In this document: positions 50,264 to 59,385 of the stretch, one piece after another
Layout: every line of letters begins with the position of its first letter
Position numbering within the stretch: the first letter of the stretch is position 1
Assembly: GCF_049856175.1 (NCBI RefSeq)
Contig: NZ_JBNDNA010000011.1
Coordinates: forward strand, 62,001-126,000
From: JB111 sp049856175
GTDB lineage: Bacteria; Actinomycetota; Actinomycetes; Actinomycetales; Actinomycetaceae
Direction: 5' to 3'
Length of the DNA stretch: 64,000 nt
The notes under the pieces: generated by a model
The model's database searches: none
Told to the model about the DNA's origin: nothing
Seen by the model: only the letters and a program-made list of their open reading frames with translations
Made by a program: the position numbers and the translations under genes

Positions 50264-52104
50264 GCTCGTGCGGACGGCGCGCCGGTACCGCCCGTCGGCT
50301 CGCTGCTGCCCGCCTCGGCCTGCTCCTGCTCCTCGTCCTCGGGCTCGGCGTCGACGCCGGCCTCGGCGCGCTGGTCCTCCGTGATGGGCGCGGGCGCGCC
50401 GGTCAGCGGGTCGTACCCGCCACCGGTCTTGGGGAAGGCGATGACCTCCCGGATGGAGTCCACCCCGTGCAGGAGCGCGACGATCCGGTCCCAGCCGAAC
50501 GCGATGCCGCCGTGCGGGGGCGCGCCGAACTGGAAGGCGTCGAGGAGGAAGCCGAACTTCTCCTGCGCCTCGGCCTCGCCGATGCCCATGACGTCGAACA
50601 CGCGCTGCTGGACGTCGCGACGGTGGATACGGATCGAACCGCCGCCGATCTCGTTGCCGTTGCAGACGATGTCGTAGGCGTAGGCCAGCGCCTCGCCCGG
50701 GTCCTCCTCGAAGCGGTCGATCCACTCCGGGGTCGGGGACGTGAAGGCGTGGTGCACGGCCGTCCAGCGTCCGCCGCCGACGGCGACGTCGCCCTCGTCC
50801 AGGGCCTCGGCGACCGGCTTGAACAGCGGCGCGTCCACGACCCACACGAACGCCCACGCATCCTCGTCGATCAGGCCGGTGCGCGCCGCGATCTCCTGCC
50901 GCGCCGCACCGAGCAGGGCGCGCGAGGACGTCTGCTCCCCGGCGGCGAAGAAGACGCAGTCCCCCGGCTCGGCGCCGACCGCGGCCGCGAGCCCGGCCCG
51001 CTCCGCCTCAGAGATGTTCTTGGCGACCGGCCCGCCGAGGGTGCCGTCCTCCGCGATCGTCACGTAGGCGAGGCCCTTCGTACCGCGCTGCTTGGCCCAG
51101 TCCTGCCAGGCGTCGAACGTGCGACGCGGCTGGCTCGCCCCGCCGGGCATCACGACGGCGCCCACGTACGGGGACTGGAACACACGGAAGGGGGTGTCTG
51201 CGAAGAAGTCCTTCAGCTCGGTGATCTCGACGCCGAACCGCAGGTCCGGCTTGTCCGAGCCGAACCGGCGCATCGCCTCGGCGTAGGTCATCCGCGCGAT
51301 CGGGCGCGGGATAGCCACGTCGATGAGCGCCCACAGCTCGGCGAGGATCTCCTCGGCGACGCCGATGACGTCGTCCTGGTCGACGAAGCTCATCTCGACG
51401 TCGAGCTGGGTGAACTCCGGCTGCCTATCGGCCCGGAAGTCCTCGTCCCGGTAGCAGCGGGCGATCTGGTAGTACCGCTCCATCCCGCCGACCATGAGCA
51501 GCTGCTTGAACAGCTGCGGCGACTGCGGCAGCGCGTACCAGGAGCCCGGGGCCAGGCGGGCGGGCACGATGAAGTCGCGGGCCCCCTCCGGGGTGGACCG
51601 GGTGAGCGTGGGGGTCTCGATCTCGACGAAGTCCTGCGCGTCGAGCACACGCCGAGCGGCCTGGTTGACCTTCGAGCGCAGGCGGATCCCGGCGGCCGGG
51701 CCGGTGCGGCGCAGGTCGAGGTAGCGATGCCGGAGGCGGGCCTCCTCGCCGACGGCGCCCGAGTCCCCCGCGTGGTCCGAGACCTGGAACGGCAGCGGGG
51801 CCGAGCTGTTGAGCACGGTGAGCTCGGTGGCGATGACCTCGATCTCGCCGGTCGCGAGCTCGGGGTTGGCGTTGCCCTCGGGGCGCACGGAGACCTCGCC
51901 GGTCACCTGGACGACGAACTCGCTGCGCAGCTCGTGGGCGACGTCCTCGTCGCGGACGACGACCTGGGCGATGCCCGAGGAGTCCCGCAGGTCGAGGAAC
52001 GCGACGCCGCCGTGGTCGCGCCGTCGATCGACCCAGCCGGCGAGCGTGACGTCTGCGCCGGCGTCGGCGGCGGTGAGAGTTCCTGCGGGGCGCGTGCGGA
52101 GCAC
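50260..52104 (-). CDS. aspS: Aspartyl-tRNA synthetase
   Basis: A protein of 614 aa with a GTG start at 52104 behind GGAAGGA. The N-terminal OB anticodon-binding domain (VTLAGWVDRRRDHGGVAFLD) is followed by the class II core: ALPQSPQLFKQLLMVGGMER, YRDEDFRADRQPEFTQLDVE and GGIAFGWDRIVALLHG, with the bacterial GAD insert between. The last 40 residues are acidic and Ala/Gly-rich (DAEPEDEEQEQAEAG) and go beyond the usual end after GAPAPIT. Many bacterial AspRS are non-discriminating and also charge tRNA-Asn; that cannot be decided here. Confidence 0.97.
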   Translation of the reverse strand: MLRTRPAGTLTAADAGADVTLAGWVDRRRDHGGVAFLDLRDSSGIAQVVVRDEDVAHELRSEFVVQVTGEVSVRPEGNANPELATGEIEVIATELTVLNSSAPLPFQVSDHAGDSGAVGEEARLRHRYLDLRRTGPAAGIRLRSKVNQAARRVLDAQDFVEIETPTLTRSTPEGARDFIVPARLAPGSWYALPQSPQLFKQLLMVGGMERYYQIARCYRDEDFRADRQPEFTQLDVEMSFVDQDDVIGVAEEILAELWALIDVAIPRPIARMTYAEAMRRFGSDKPDLRFGVEITELKDFFADTPFRVFQSPYVGAVVMPGGASQPRRTFDAWQDWAKQRGTKGLAYVTIAEDGTLGGPVAKNISEAERAGLAAAVGAEPGDCVFFAAGEQTSSRALLGAARQEIAARTGLIDEDAWAFVWVVDAPLFKPVAEALDEGDVAVGGGRWTAVHHAFTSPTPEWIDRFEEDPGEALAYAYDIVCNGNEIGGGSIRIHRRDVQQRVFDVMGIGEAEAQEKFGFLLDAFQFGAPPHGGIAFGWDRIVALLHGVDSIREVIAFPKTGGGYDPLTGAPAPITEDQRAEAGVDAEPEDEEQEQAEAGSSEPTGGTGAPSARA

Positions 52105-52119
52105 GAGGGGTCCTTCCGT

Positions 52120-52133
52120 CGGGGTGCACCCCG
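52120..52133. promoter_or_regulatory. 14-bp perfect palindrome between aspS and the MFS gene
   Basis: CGGGGTGCACCCCG reads the same on both strands and lies 16 bases upstream of the aspS start and 86 bases upstream of the MFS gene. It could be an operator or an untranslated-leader hairpin of aspS. Its location before the Shine-Dalgarno of aspS suggests the leader. Confidence 0.4.
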
Positions 52134-52218
52134 CGAGACGGGCGGGGGCCGCCCCCGATGGTACGTCTCACGCACCGGTGAGTTGTCCGGCCGCCCCCCG
52201 CGGGGCGACGATGCGCGG

Positions 52219-53733
52219 GTGAGTGCTGAGGCGGGCGACGATCTCGCGGAACACACCGACGTGAGGACGATCCGGCTCCTCCTCGTCGTCTCGATCGCGC
52301 TCATCACCTTCGTCGCCTTCGAGGCCCTCGCCGTGGCGACGGCCATGCCGACGGTCTCCCGGGCGCTCGACGGCGGACAGCTCTACGCGCTCGCCTACGG
52401 CATCACGCTCGCCACGCAGGTGGCCACGACGACGGCCGCCGGCAGGTGGTGCGACGCGGGCGGGACCCGGGCCGCCCTGGTCACCGGCATCGTCACCTTC
52501 ATCACCGGCCTCGCGCTCGCGGGCCTCGCCCCGGACATGTGGCTGCTCGTGCTCGGCCGGGCGGTCCAGGGCGTGGGCGGTGCGCTCGTCATCGTCCCGC
52601 TGTACGTGCTCGTGGGGACCGTCGTCCCCGCCCGGCGGCGCCCGGGTTTCTTCGCGGCCTTCTCCGCGGCGTGGGTCGTGCCGTCGCTGGTCGGGCCGCT
52701 GCTGGCCGGGTTCCTCGCGGACCACGTGTCCTGGCGGTGGGTGTTCCTCGGGATCGCGGCCGTCGCCGTGCCGGCCATGTTCCTCGTCCTCGCGGTCTTC
52801 GCCCGGCTCCGCCGCGACGAGGCGGCGGCCCGCGCCGCCGCGCCGAACGTGCCGGACGTGCCGAGGGCCCGGCCGGTCTCGACGCCGGGCGAGCAGCGGG
52901 GCTCGGCACCGGGCGAGAGGCGAGGATCCGCACCGGGCGACCGGGGCGGCTCCGCGATCCTCGTCGCCGTCGGGGCCGGGACCGGGGCCGCGCTCCTGCA
53001 GTCGGCGGGCTCGGCCCCCGGCGAGGGCGTCGGGCTCACGGCGTCCGACTGGATCCTCCTCGGGCTCGGCACGCTCGTGCTGCTGGCCTGCCTCCCCCGC
53101 CTACTGCCCGGCGGCGCGCTGCGGCTGCGAGCCCGCGTGCCCGCGCTCGTCACGGGCCGGGCCCTGCTCAACGGCGCCTACGTCGCGACCCAGGTCTACC
53201 TCGTGCTGCTCCTGCAGGAGCAGCACGGCTGGGACGCCATGTCGGCCGGCAGCGTGCTGACCGTCGGTTCCCTGTCGTGGGGCGCGGCCTCCGTGGTGGC
53301 TGCGCGCGTGCGGACCGAGGCGACGCGGGCGCGGCTGCCCTGGATCGGGTCGTCGATGCTGGCGGCCGGCATCGCCGTCGCGATCCCCACCTCGTGGCCG
53401 GACGTGCCCGCCTGGCTGACGATCGTCTCCTGGGTCGTCGCCGGCGGCGGGATCGGCCTCGCCATGTCCTCCTCCTCGGTGCTCGCGCTCGGCTGGACCC
53501 CGCGGGCGCGCCAGGGCGAGGTCAGCGCGCACCTCCAGATCGCCGACGCCCTCGGGCCGGCGGTCCTCGTCGCGCTCACCGGGGTCGCCGTGGCCGTCGC
53601 CCCGCCCGGCGCGCTGGGACAGGTCCCCTACGTGGCCGCGCTCGGGATCGGCCTCGTGCTCGCGCTGCTGTCGGCCACCGCGTCCTACCGCTCGCAGGGC
53701 GACCGGTCGACGCTGGCGACCTCGCCGGCCTGA
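52219..53733 (+). CDS. MFS transporter, DHA2-like drug exporter
   Basis: A protein of 504 aa with a GTG start at 52219. A GACGAT box six bases before the start fits a leaderless transcript. The hydrophobic segments number about 14. The first helices contain FEALAVATAMPTVSRAL and GRAVQGVGGALVIVPLYVLV, resembling DHA2 drug/proton antiporters. The central cytoplasmic loop holds a short repeat, PGEQRGSA/PGERRGSA/PGDRGGSA. It is divergent from aspS and separated by a 114-base region containing a perfect 14-base palindrome (52120-52133). Confidence 0.88.
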   Translation: MSAEAGDDLAEHTDVRTIRLLLVVSIALITFVAFEALAVATAMPTVSRALDGGQLYALAYGITLATQVATTTAAGRWCDAGGTRAALVTGIVTFITGLALAGLAPDMWLLVLGRAVQGVGGALVIVPLYVLVGTVVPARRRPGFFAAFSAAWVVPSLVGPLLAGFLADHVSWRWVFLGIAAVAVPAMFLVLAVFARLRRDEAAARAAAPNVPDVPRARPVSTPGEQRGSAPGERRGSAPGDRGGSAILVAVGAGTGAALLQSAGSAPGEGVGLTASDWILLGLGTLVLLACLPRLLPGGALRLRARVPALVTGRALLNGAYVATQVYLVLLLQEQHGWDAMSAGSVLTVGSLSWGAASVVAARVRTEATRARLPWIGSSMLAAGIAVAIPTSWPDVPAWLTIVSWVVAGGGIGLAMSSSSVLALGWTPRARQGEVSAHLQIADALGPAVLVALTGVAVAVAPPGALGQVPYVAALGIGLVLALLSATASYRSQGDRSTLATSPA

Positions 53734-53945
53734 CCGGGGGCAACGGCGTCGTTGTGCCGGTTCTCACCGGGGCTCGACCACCCGCCGGGGGTGCCCGGCC
53801 GGTAACGTCTGGGGTCGAGCGCGCCATCCATGGCCGTGCACGCCCCACTCTTCTCTCCGACGCACAAGGCGCGGACGACTTCCGGGCACTGTGCGGCACG
53901 CGCCCCGTCCTGGGCGCCCCGCTCGCCGCACCCCGAGGAGATTTC

Positions 53946-55991
53946 GTGCCCGATCACGCCACAGAGCCTGCCCGCACCAGCGACCCGAGCCACGACGGCG
54001 ACACCGTCCCCGACACCGAGCACGCCTCGCCCCGGGACGGCGCCGACCAGGCGCCGCAGGTCGAGGAGACCTCGAGCGTCGAGGCGCCCGCCGCGCAGGA
54101 GACCTCCGCGCCGGCCGAGCGCGAGGAGCGTCCCGCCACCTTCGCCACGCTCGGCCTGCCGACCGACCTGCTCCGCGCCGTCGAGGACCTCGGCTTCGTC
54201 GCGCCGACCGACGTGCAGGCCCGCACGATCCCCGTGCTCATGAGCGGCCGGGACGTCGTCGGGGTCGCCCAGACCGGCACCGGCAAGACGGCCGCGTTCG
54301 GTCTGCCCCTGCTCGCCGCTGTCGACCCGGGTCTGCGCAAGGTCCAGGCCATCGTGCTGGCCCCGACCCGCGAGCTCGCCGTCCAGGTGGGCGACGCGAT
54401 CGCCGACTTCGCGCACCGCATGCCGGGGCTGCAGGTGCTGCCGATCTACGGCGGGTCGTCGTACACGCCGCAGCTGCGCGGGCTCAAAGACGGCGCGCAG
54501 GTCGTCGTCGGCACGCCCGGCCGGGTCATCGACCACATCGAGCGCGGCTCGCTCGACCTCACGCATGTGCGCTTCCTCGTGCTCGACGAGGCCGACGAGA
54601 TGCTGCGGATGGGCTTCGCCGAGGAGGTCGAGTCGATCGCGTCGCACGTGCCGACCGACCGCCGCACGGCGCTGTTCTCGGCCACGATGCCGTCCGCGAT
54701 CCGACGCGTCGCCGCCACGCACATGACCGACCCGGCGCACGTCTCGGTCACGCCGCCGGCGAGCACGGTGGCGAACATCGAGCAGACCTACGCCGTCGTG
54801 CCGTTCCGGCACAAGACCGGAGCGCTCGCCCGCATCCTGGCCGTCTCCGACGCCGATGCCGCCATCGTCTTCGTCCGCACCAAGGCGCAGGTCGAGGAGG
54901 TCGCGATCGAGCTCCAGGGCCGCGGCGTCCAGGCGGCCGCCCTGTCCGGCGACGTCCCGCAGAAGGAGCGCGAGCGCATCGTCGAGCGGCTCCGCGAGGG
55001 CACGCTCGACGTCCTCGTCGCCACCGACGTCGCCGCCCGCGGGCTCGACGTCGAGCGCGTCGGCCTCGTCGTCAACTACGACGTGCCCCGGGAGACCGAC
55101 TCCTACGTCCACCGCATCGGCCGCACCGGCCGGGCCGGGCGCACGGGCCGCGCCCTGACGTTCCTCACGCCGCGCGAGCGCGGCCGCCTCGGCCAGATCG
55201 AGCGGGCCACGAACGCCACTCTCACCGAGGCCGTCATCCCCACGCCCGCGGACGTCTCCGCCCACAAGGCGCGCACGATCCTCCTCAAGACCTCCGAGCG
55301 GCACGACGCGGGCCGCCTCGAGATGTACCGCACGCTCCTCACCGAGGCCATGGGCGTCAGCGCCCCGGCCGACCCGGCCGAGGTCGCCGCCACCCTGCTC
55401 GCGCTGGCCGTCGGCGACTCCGGGCCGCGCCCGCGCTCGGAGTCCGAGCCCGACCAGCTCGCCCTGCCCGCGCGCAAGCAGCGGGACAAGAGCTGGAAGG
55501 ACGACCGTCCCGGGTCCTCCGGCGCGGGCGACCGACGCGGCCGCACGCGGCGCGAGGAGAACGTCGACGAGCAGGGCGAGTTCCTCAGCGCCCGCTTCGA
55601 GGACGGCCGCGAGCCCAAGGGCCGCGTGGCCCGGCGCCCCCGCGGCACCGGCGACGGGACGACCTACCGCGTCGACGTCGGCCACCGCGACGGCGTCCGG
55701 CCGGCCGCGATCGTCGGTGCCCTGACCGGGGAGTCCTCGCTGCGCGGCGGCGACATCGGCAAGATCGACATCTTCCCCAGCTTCAGCCTCGTCGAGGTGA
55801 GCGCCGACCTTGACGCCCGCTCGCGGGAGAAGCTCGCCCGCGCCGTCGTCGGGGGCCGGCGCCTCAACCTGCGTGAGGACTCCGGGCCGAAGGGCGGGCA
55901 CCGGCCCGCCGGCAGGGGCTCGGACCGCCGCCCCGGGCGCGACGACCGGCGTTCCACCTCGCCGTCGCGCCCCCGCCAGCCGCGGTACTGA
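53946..55991 (+). CDS. deaD: DEAD-box ATP-dependent RNA helicase (DeaD/CsdA type)
   Basis: A protein of 681 aa with GTG 53946 behind GAGGAG. It unwinds RNA in ribosome assembly and mRNA turnover. After about 60 acidic residues come the Q motif FATLGLPTDLLRAV, Walker A AQTGTGKTAAFG, APTRELAVQ, the DEAD box VLDEADEMLRMG, LFSATMP, and HRIGRTGRAGRTG. A DbpA-type RNA-binding domain is seen at about residues 560-635 (YRVDVGHRDGVRPAAIVGAL), followed by a basic RPAGRGSDRRPGRDD tail. A -10-like TAACGT at 53803-53808 implies an untranslated leader of about 130 bases, which could allow cold-shock control. Confidence 0.95.
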   Translation: MPDHATEPARTSDPSHDGDTVPDTEHASPRDGADQAPQVEETSSVEAPAAQETSAPAEREERPATFATLGLPTDLLRAVEDLGFVAPTDVQARTIPVLMSGRDVVGVAQTGTGKTAAFGLPLLAAVDPGLRKVQAIVLAPTRELAVQVGDAIADFAHRMPGLQVLPIYGGSSYTPQLRGLKDGAQVVVGTPGRVIDHIERGSLDLTHVRFLVLDEADEMLRMGFAEEVESIASHVPTDRRTALFSATMPSAIRRVAATHMTDPAHVSVTPPASTVANIEQTYAVVPFRHKTGALARILAVSDADAAIVFVRTKAQVEEVAIELQGRGVQAAALSGDVPQKERERIVERLREGTLDVLVATDVAARGLDVERVGLVVNYDVPRETDSYVHRIGRTGRAGRTGRALTFLTPRERGRLGQIERATNATLTEAVIPTPADVSAHKARTILLKTSERHDAGRLEMYRTLLTEAMGVSAPADPAEVAATLLALAVGDSGPRPRSESEPDQLALPARKQRDKSWKDDRPGSSGAGDRRGRTRREENVDEQGEFLSARFEDGREPKGRVARRPRGTGDGTTYRVDVGHRDGVRPAAIVGALTGESSLRGGDIGKIDIFPSFSLVEVSADLDARSREKLARAVVGGRRLNLREDSGPKGGHRPAGRGSDRRPGRDDRRSTSPSRPRQPRY

Positions 55992-56002
55992 CCGTCGGCC
56001 GG

Positions 56003-57631
56003 TCAGCGCAGCGCGCGCACGGCCGAGCTGAACTCCTCGAACCTCGCGAGGTGCGCGTCGAGCGGCTCCGTGACGTCCGCGCGCACGCGCTCGGCGATCA
56101 CGCTCCGTAGTCGCCTGCGCACCGCTCCCGCGCGGCGCCGCGCGCCGATGCGCGCGAGCCACGAGCCGAGCACCCACACGAGCAGCCCGGCCAGCACGCC
56201 GCCGAGGAGCAGCAGGGTCGGCACCGGCCAGCCGCGCCAGTCTGGCGTCGCGGGGGCCGGCATCCGCAGGTAGCCCATGACGGCGAGCCCCCCGAGCCAC
56301 ACGCCTCCGGCCACCGCGGCCCCGATCAGCACCCACTGGATCAGGCCGAGCACGCGCCACCACGCCGGGCGCCTGCCCTGGCCGAGGTCCACGGCACCGA
56401 TCTCGGGATCGACCTGCTCGAGCAGTCCCGGGACCCGGCCCTCGACGTCCGCGCCGACGTCAGCACGCCACGCGTCGGGCATGCCCCCGGCCCGGGCCTC
56501 GACGTGGCGGCGCACGGCCGTCGTCAGCGAGGCGACCTGTGCCGGTCCCGCGGGCGGCAGGGACGTCACGCGCCCCGCTCCGCCCCGCTCCCCCAGGTGC
56601 AGGCGGCGCAGCGGGTCGGGCCGCAGGCGGCTGACCCACCGCACGGGCGGCCACCCGACGTGCCGACCGGCCCGGCGACGGTAGGCGGCCGCGGCCGCGC
56701 GCGTGACCACCGGGACCCCGGCGGCGCCGGAGGCCGCGGCCACGACCTGGCGCTCGTCGGCCGCGGGCGACCTGCCCGGCTCCGCGGCGTCCAGCTCCGC
56801 CGCCACGGCGAGCTCCTCGGCGACGGTCGCGGCGTCGGCGCGCAGCCGGGCGTGGGCGGCCACCTGGGACGCGGCCTGGTCCGCGACGGCACCGGCGAGC
56901 TCGGCGACGCCCTCGCCCGTGCGTGCGGAGGTCAGCAGCACCGGGACGCCGCCCAGACCGTCGTCGGCGAGCAGCCGCCGCAGGTCGTCGACGACGGCGT
57001 CCCGGGCCCCGCCGGAGAGCGTGTCGGCGTGGTTGAGCACGACGAGCGTGACGTCGGCGTGCCGCGCCATGGGCGCGAGGAACTCCCGGTGCACCACGGC
57101 GTCGGCGTACTTCTGCGGGTCGAGCACCCAGACGAGGACGTCGACGCGCTCGGCCAGCTGGGTGGCCAGCTCCCGGTGCGCGGCGGCGGTGGAGTCGATG
57201 TCGGGCAGGTCGAGCACGACGAGCCCGGCCGTGCGCTCGTCATGACCGCCGGCGGGCGTCCGCTCGGGGACGTCCAGCCAGTCGAGCAGCTCGGCGGTCG
57301 CGGCCGACCCGTCCGGCCCGGGCGCGAAGGTGACGGCGTGCGGGCGCTGCGTCGTCGGACGCGTGGGGGCCACGCGCGCCACCGGCGCGCCGGCGAGGGC
57401 GTTGACCAGGGAGGACTTCCCCGAGCCGGTCGCGCCCAGCAGGGCCGCCACCGTGGTGCCGGGGGCGAGGCTGCCGCGCTCGCCGGCGCGCGTGAGCACG
57501 ACGTCGGCCCGGTCGAGCACGTCGGCGGGCAGGTGGCCGCGCGCGGCCTCGACGGCGGTGCGCAGGTGCGTCAGGTCGGTCGCCAGGTCCCCGGTGTCCC
57601 GTGCGCGCCTGCCGCGGCGCCTCGCGCTCAT
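56003..57631 (-). CDS. Dynamin-like GTPase with C-terminal membrane segments (second of pair)
   Basis: A protein of 542 aa. The GTPase domain has the P-loop LLGATGSGKSSLVNAL, a switch Thr in PTRPTTQRPHAV, the G3 motif LDLPDIDST and the G4 motif LNHAD. Two hydrophobic segments (about residues 430-455 and 475-497, GWPVPTLLLLGGVLAGLLVW) follow, then a basic helix. The pair layout resembles the actinobacterial dynamin-like proteins DynA/DynB of Streptomyces, which act at division septa; direct homology was not tested. ATG 57631 overlaps the stop of the first GTPase gene. Confidence 0.85.
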   Translation of the reverse strand: MSARRRGRRARDTGDLATDLTHLRTAVEAARGHLPADVLDRADVVLTRAGERGSLAPGTTVAALLGATGSGKSSLVNALAGAPVARVAPTRPTTQRPHAVTFAPGPDGSAATAELLDWLDVPERTPAGGHDERTAGLVVLDLPDIDSTAAAHRELATQLAERVDVLVWVLDPQKYADAVVHREFLAPMARHADVTLVVLNHADTLSGGARDAVVDDLRRLLADDGLGGVPVLLTSARTGEGVAELAGAVADQAASQVAAHARLRADAATVAEELAVAAELDAAEPGRSPAADERQVVAAASGAAGVPVVTRAAAAAYRRRAGRHVGWPPVRWVSRLRPDPLRRLHLGERGGAGRVTSLPPAGPAQVASLTTAVRRHVEARAGGMPDAWRADVGADVEGRVPGLLEQVDPEIGAVDLGQGRRPAWWRVLGLIQWVLIGAAVAGGVWLGGLAVMGYLRMPAPATPDWRGWPVPTLLLLGGVLAGLLVWVLGSWLARIGARRRAGAVRRRLRSVIAERVRADVTEPLDAHLARFEEFSSAVRALR

Positions 57632-59385
57632 CGGGCGTTCTCCGCGCGGCGCGCGTCGGCGACCGCCCGGGCGGCGGAGTCGATCCGGTCCGCCAGGGCC
57701 TCGTCGACGCCGAGGGCGTCCAGCTGGTCCGTGAAGTGGCGCGCCCCTTCGGCGAGAAGGCCGCGGATGCGCCCCGCGAGGTCCTCGCGGGCGCGCTCGG
57801 CCATGCGCCGGACCTCGTCGTCGCCGAAGACGGCCTCGAGGATCTTCTGTGCGACGACCACCGTGCCGCCGCCGACGGCCACCTCGGCGCCGGTCGGGAT
57901 GAACGCCGTCGACGCGAAGACCGCGACCATGAGGGCGGCGCCGAGGATGTTGACGCCGAAGGACAGCGCGCGGGCGGTCTGCCGGCGGTCGGCGCCCTCC
58001 TCACGCACGAGGTCGAGCAGGGCGGACTGCCAGGCGCGCACCTCGTCGGCGGCGCGGGCACGGATCGCCTCGTCGTCCGGCCGGTGGGCGACGGCGGCGC
58101 GCACGAGCTCACGGGCGGCCGGCTCGCGCAGCCAGGCCCGCTCGGCCTCGGCGGACGCGCGACGGACCTCCTCGACGAGGACGGCGAGCATCCCGGTCTC
58201 GATCGCCTCGGTGACGGGCTCGACCGGAGACCCCTTGCCGGTGAGTGCGGAGACGATGCGGTCGCGGATGCGGCCGACCCGGGACTCCAGGGCGCGCATG
58301 AGCTCCCCGGTCCCGATGAGCTCCTGCCACCGGGCGAGCACCTCGCCGCGCAGCATCGAGCCGTCGCCGGCGGCTGCGACGGCCCGTTCCTCCGCCGCGC
58401 CGTAGGCGATGTCGACGTCCTCGCGCAGGCGGTCGACGACGACGGACTGCTCGCGTGCGCCCTCGCCGACCGTGGCCGTGCGCCGGACGAGATCGTCGAC
58501 GGCGCCGCCGAGCGTGGCCCGGGCGACCGCCGCACGCGAGGCGGAGTCGGTGGCGATGCCGCCGAGCCAGGCGCGCAGCGGCGCGACGTCCATGTCCGGC
58601 AGGAGCCCGCCGTCCGGGATCGGCACCTCGGCGACGGTGAACAGGGGCGCCCGGCCGAGGCCGGCGGCGGCGAGCCGCGCGGACAGGTCATGGCGGACCT
58701 CCCCCGACACCCCCTGCGGCACGCGGTTGAGGACGACGGCGACGACGATCCGTCGTGCGGCGGCTTCGGCGAGGAGCTCCCACGGCACGGCGTCCGCGTA
58801 TCGGGCGGCGGTCGTGACGAACACCCACAGGTCCGCCGCGGCGAGGAGCTCGCCGGCGAGGCGGCGGTTGTCCTCGACCACCGAGTCGATGTCCGGTGCG
58901 TCGAGGACCGCCAGGCCCGGCGGCACCCGGTCCGAGACGCGCAGCTCGAGCTCGCCGTGGGTGCCCTCGCCGGCGGGCGTCGGCGCGGCGTCGCCGGAGA
59001 CGTGCACGCGGGCGAGCCCGGGCAGCACCCGGTCGCCCGCGAACCACTCCTCGTCGAGAAGGTGGTGGACGAGCAGCGGCCGGCGCGTGGTCGGGCGGAT
59101 GGCGGACGCGCTGGTCACCGGTGCGCCGAGGAGGGCGTTGACCAGGGTCGACTTGCCGGCACCGGTCGAACCGCCCACGACGGCGAGAAGCGGCGCGTCG
59201 ATCCGGGAGTACCGCGCGAGCACGTAGTCGTCGAGCTGCTGCGTGACCCGCTGCGCCTGGGTGCGCGCGCCCGCGGCGACCGGTGTGGCCAGCGGGAGCC
59301 GCACGGCGCCGAGGACCTCACGCAGCTCGGTGAGTGCCGCGAGGACGCGCCGTGCCGCGGCGCCGGTGCCTGCGGGCAGGCTCAC
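57628..59385 (-). CDS. Dynamin-like GTPase (first of pair)
   Basis: A protein of 585 aa with a GTG start at 59385 overlapping the hisS stop (GTGA). The P-loop is VVGGSTGAGKSTLVNALLG, the switch region SAIRPTTRRPLLVHH, G3 LDAPDIDSVVED and G4 LNRVPQG. A long helical region follows. Its membrane segments are at about residues 495-535 (FGVNILGAALMVAVFASTAF and GGGTVVVAQKILE). The G3 and switch sequences mirror those of the downstream GTPase, so the two are paralogues and probably heteropartners. They may remodel membranes at septa or under stress. Confidence 0.85.
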   Translation of the reverse strand: MSLPAGTGAAARRVLAALTELREVLGAVRLPLATPVAAGARTQAQRVTQQLDDYVLARYSRIDAPLLAVVGGSTGAGKSTLVNALLGAPVTSASAIRPTTRRPLLVHHLLDEEWFAGDRVLPGLARVHVSGDAAPTPAGEGTHGELELRVSDRVPPGLAVLDAPDIDSVVEDNRRLAGELLAAADLWVFVTTAARYADAVPWELLAEAAARRIVVAVVLNRVPQGVSGEVRHDLSARLAAAGLGRAPLFTVAEVPIPDGGLLPDMDVAPLRAWLGGIATDSASRAAVARATLGGAVDDLVRRTATVGEGAREQSVVVDRLREDVDIAYGAAEERAVAAAGDGSMLRGEVLARWQELIGTGELMRALESRVGRIRDRIVSALTGKGSPVEPVTEAIETGMLAVLVEEVRRASAEAERAWLREPAARELVRAAVAHRPDDEAIRARAADEVRAWQSALLDLVREEGADRRQTARALSFGVNILGAALMVAVFASTAFIPTGAEVAVGGGTVVVAQKILEAVFGDDEVRRMAERAREDLAGRIRGLLAEGARHFTDQLDALGVDEALADRIDSAARAVADARRAENAR

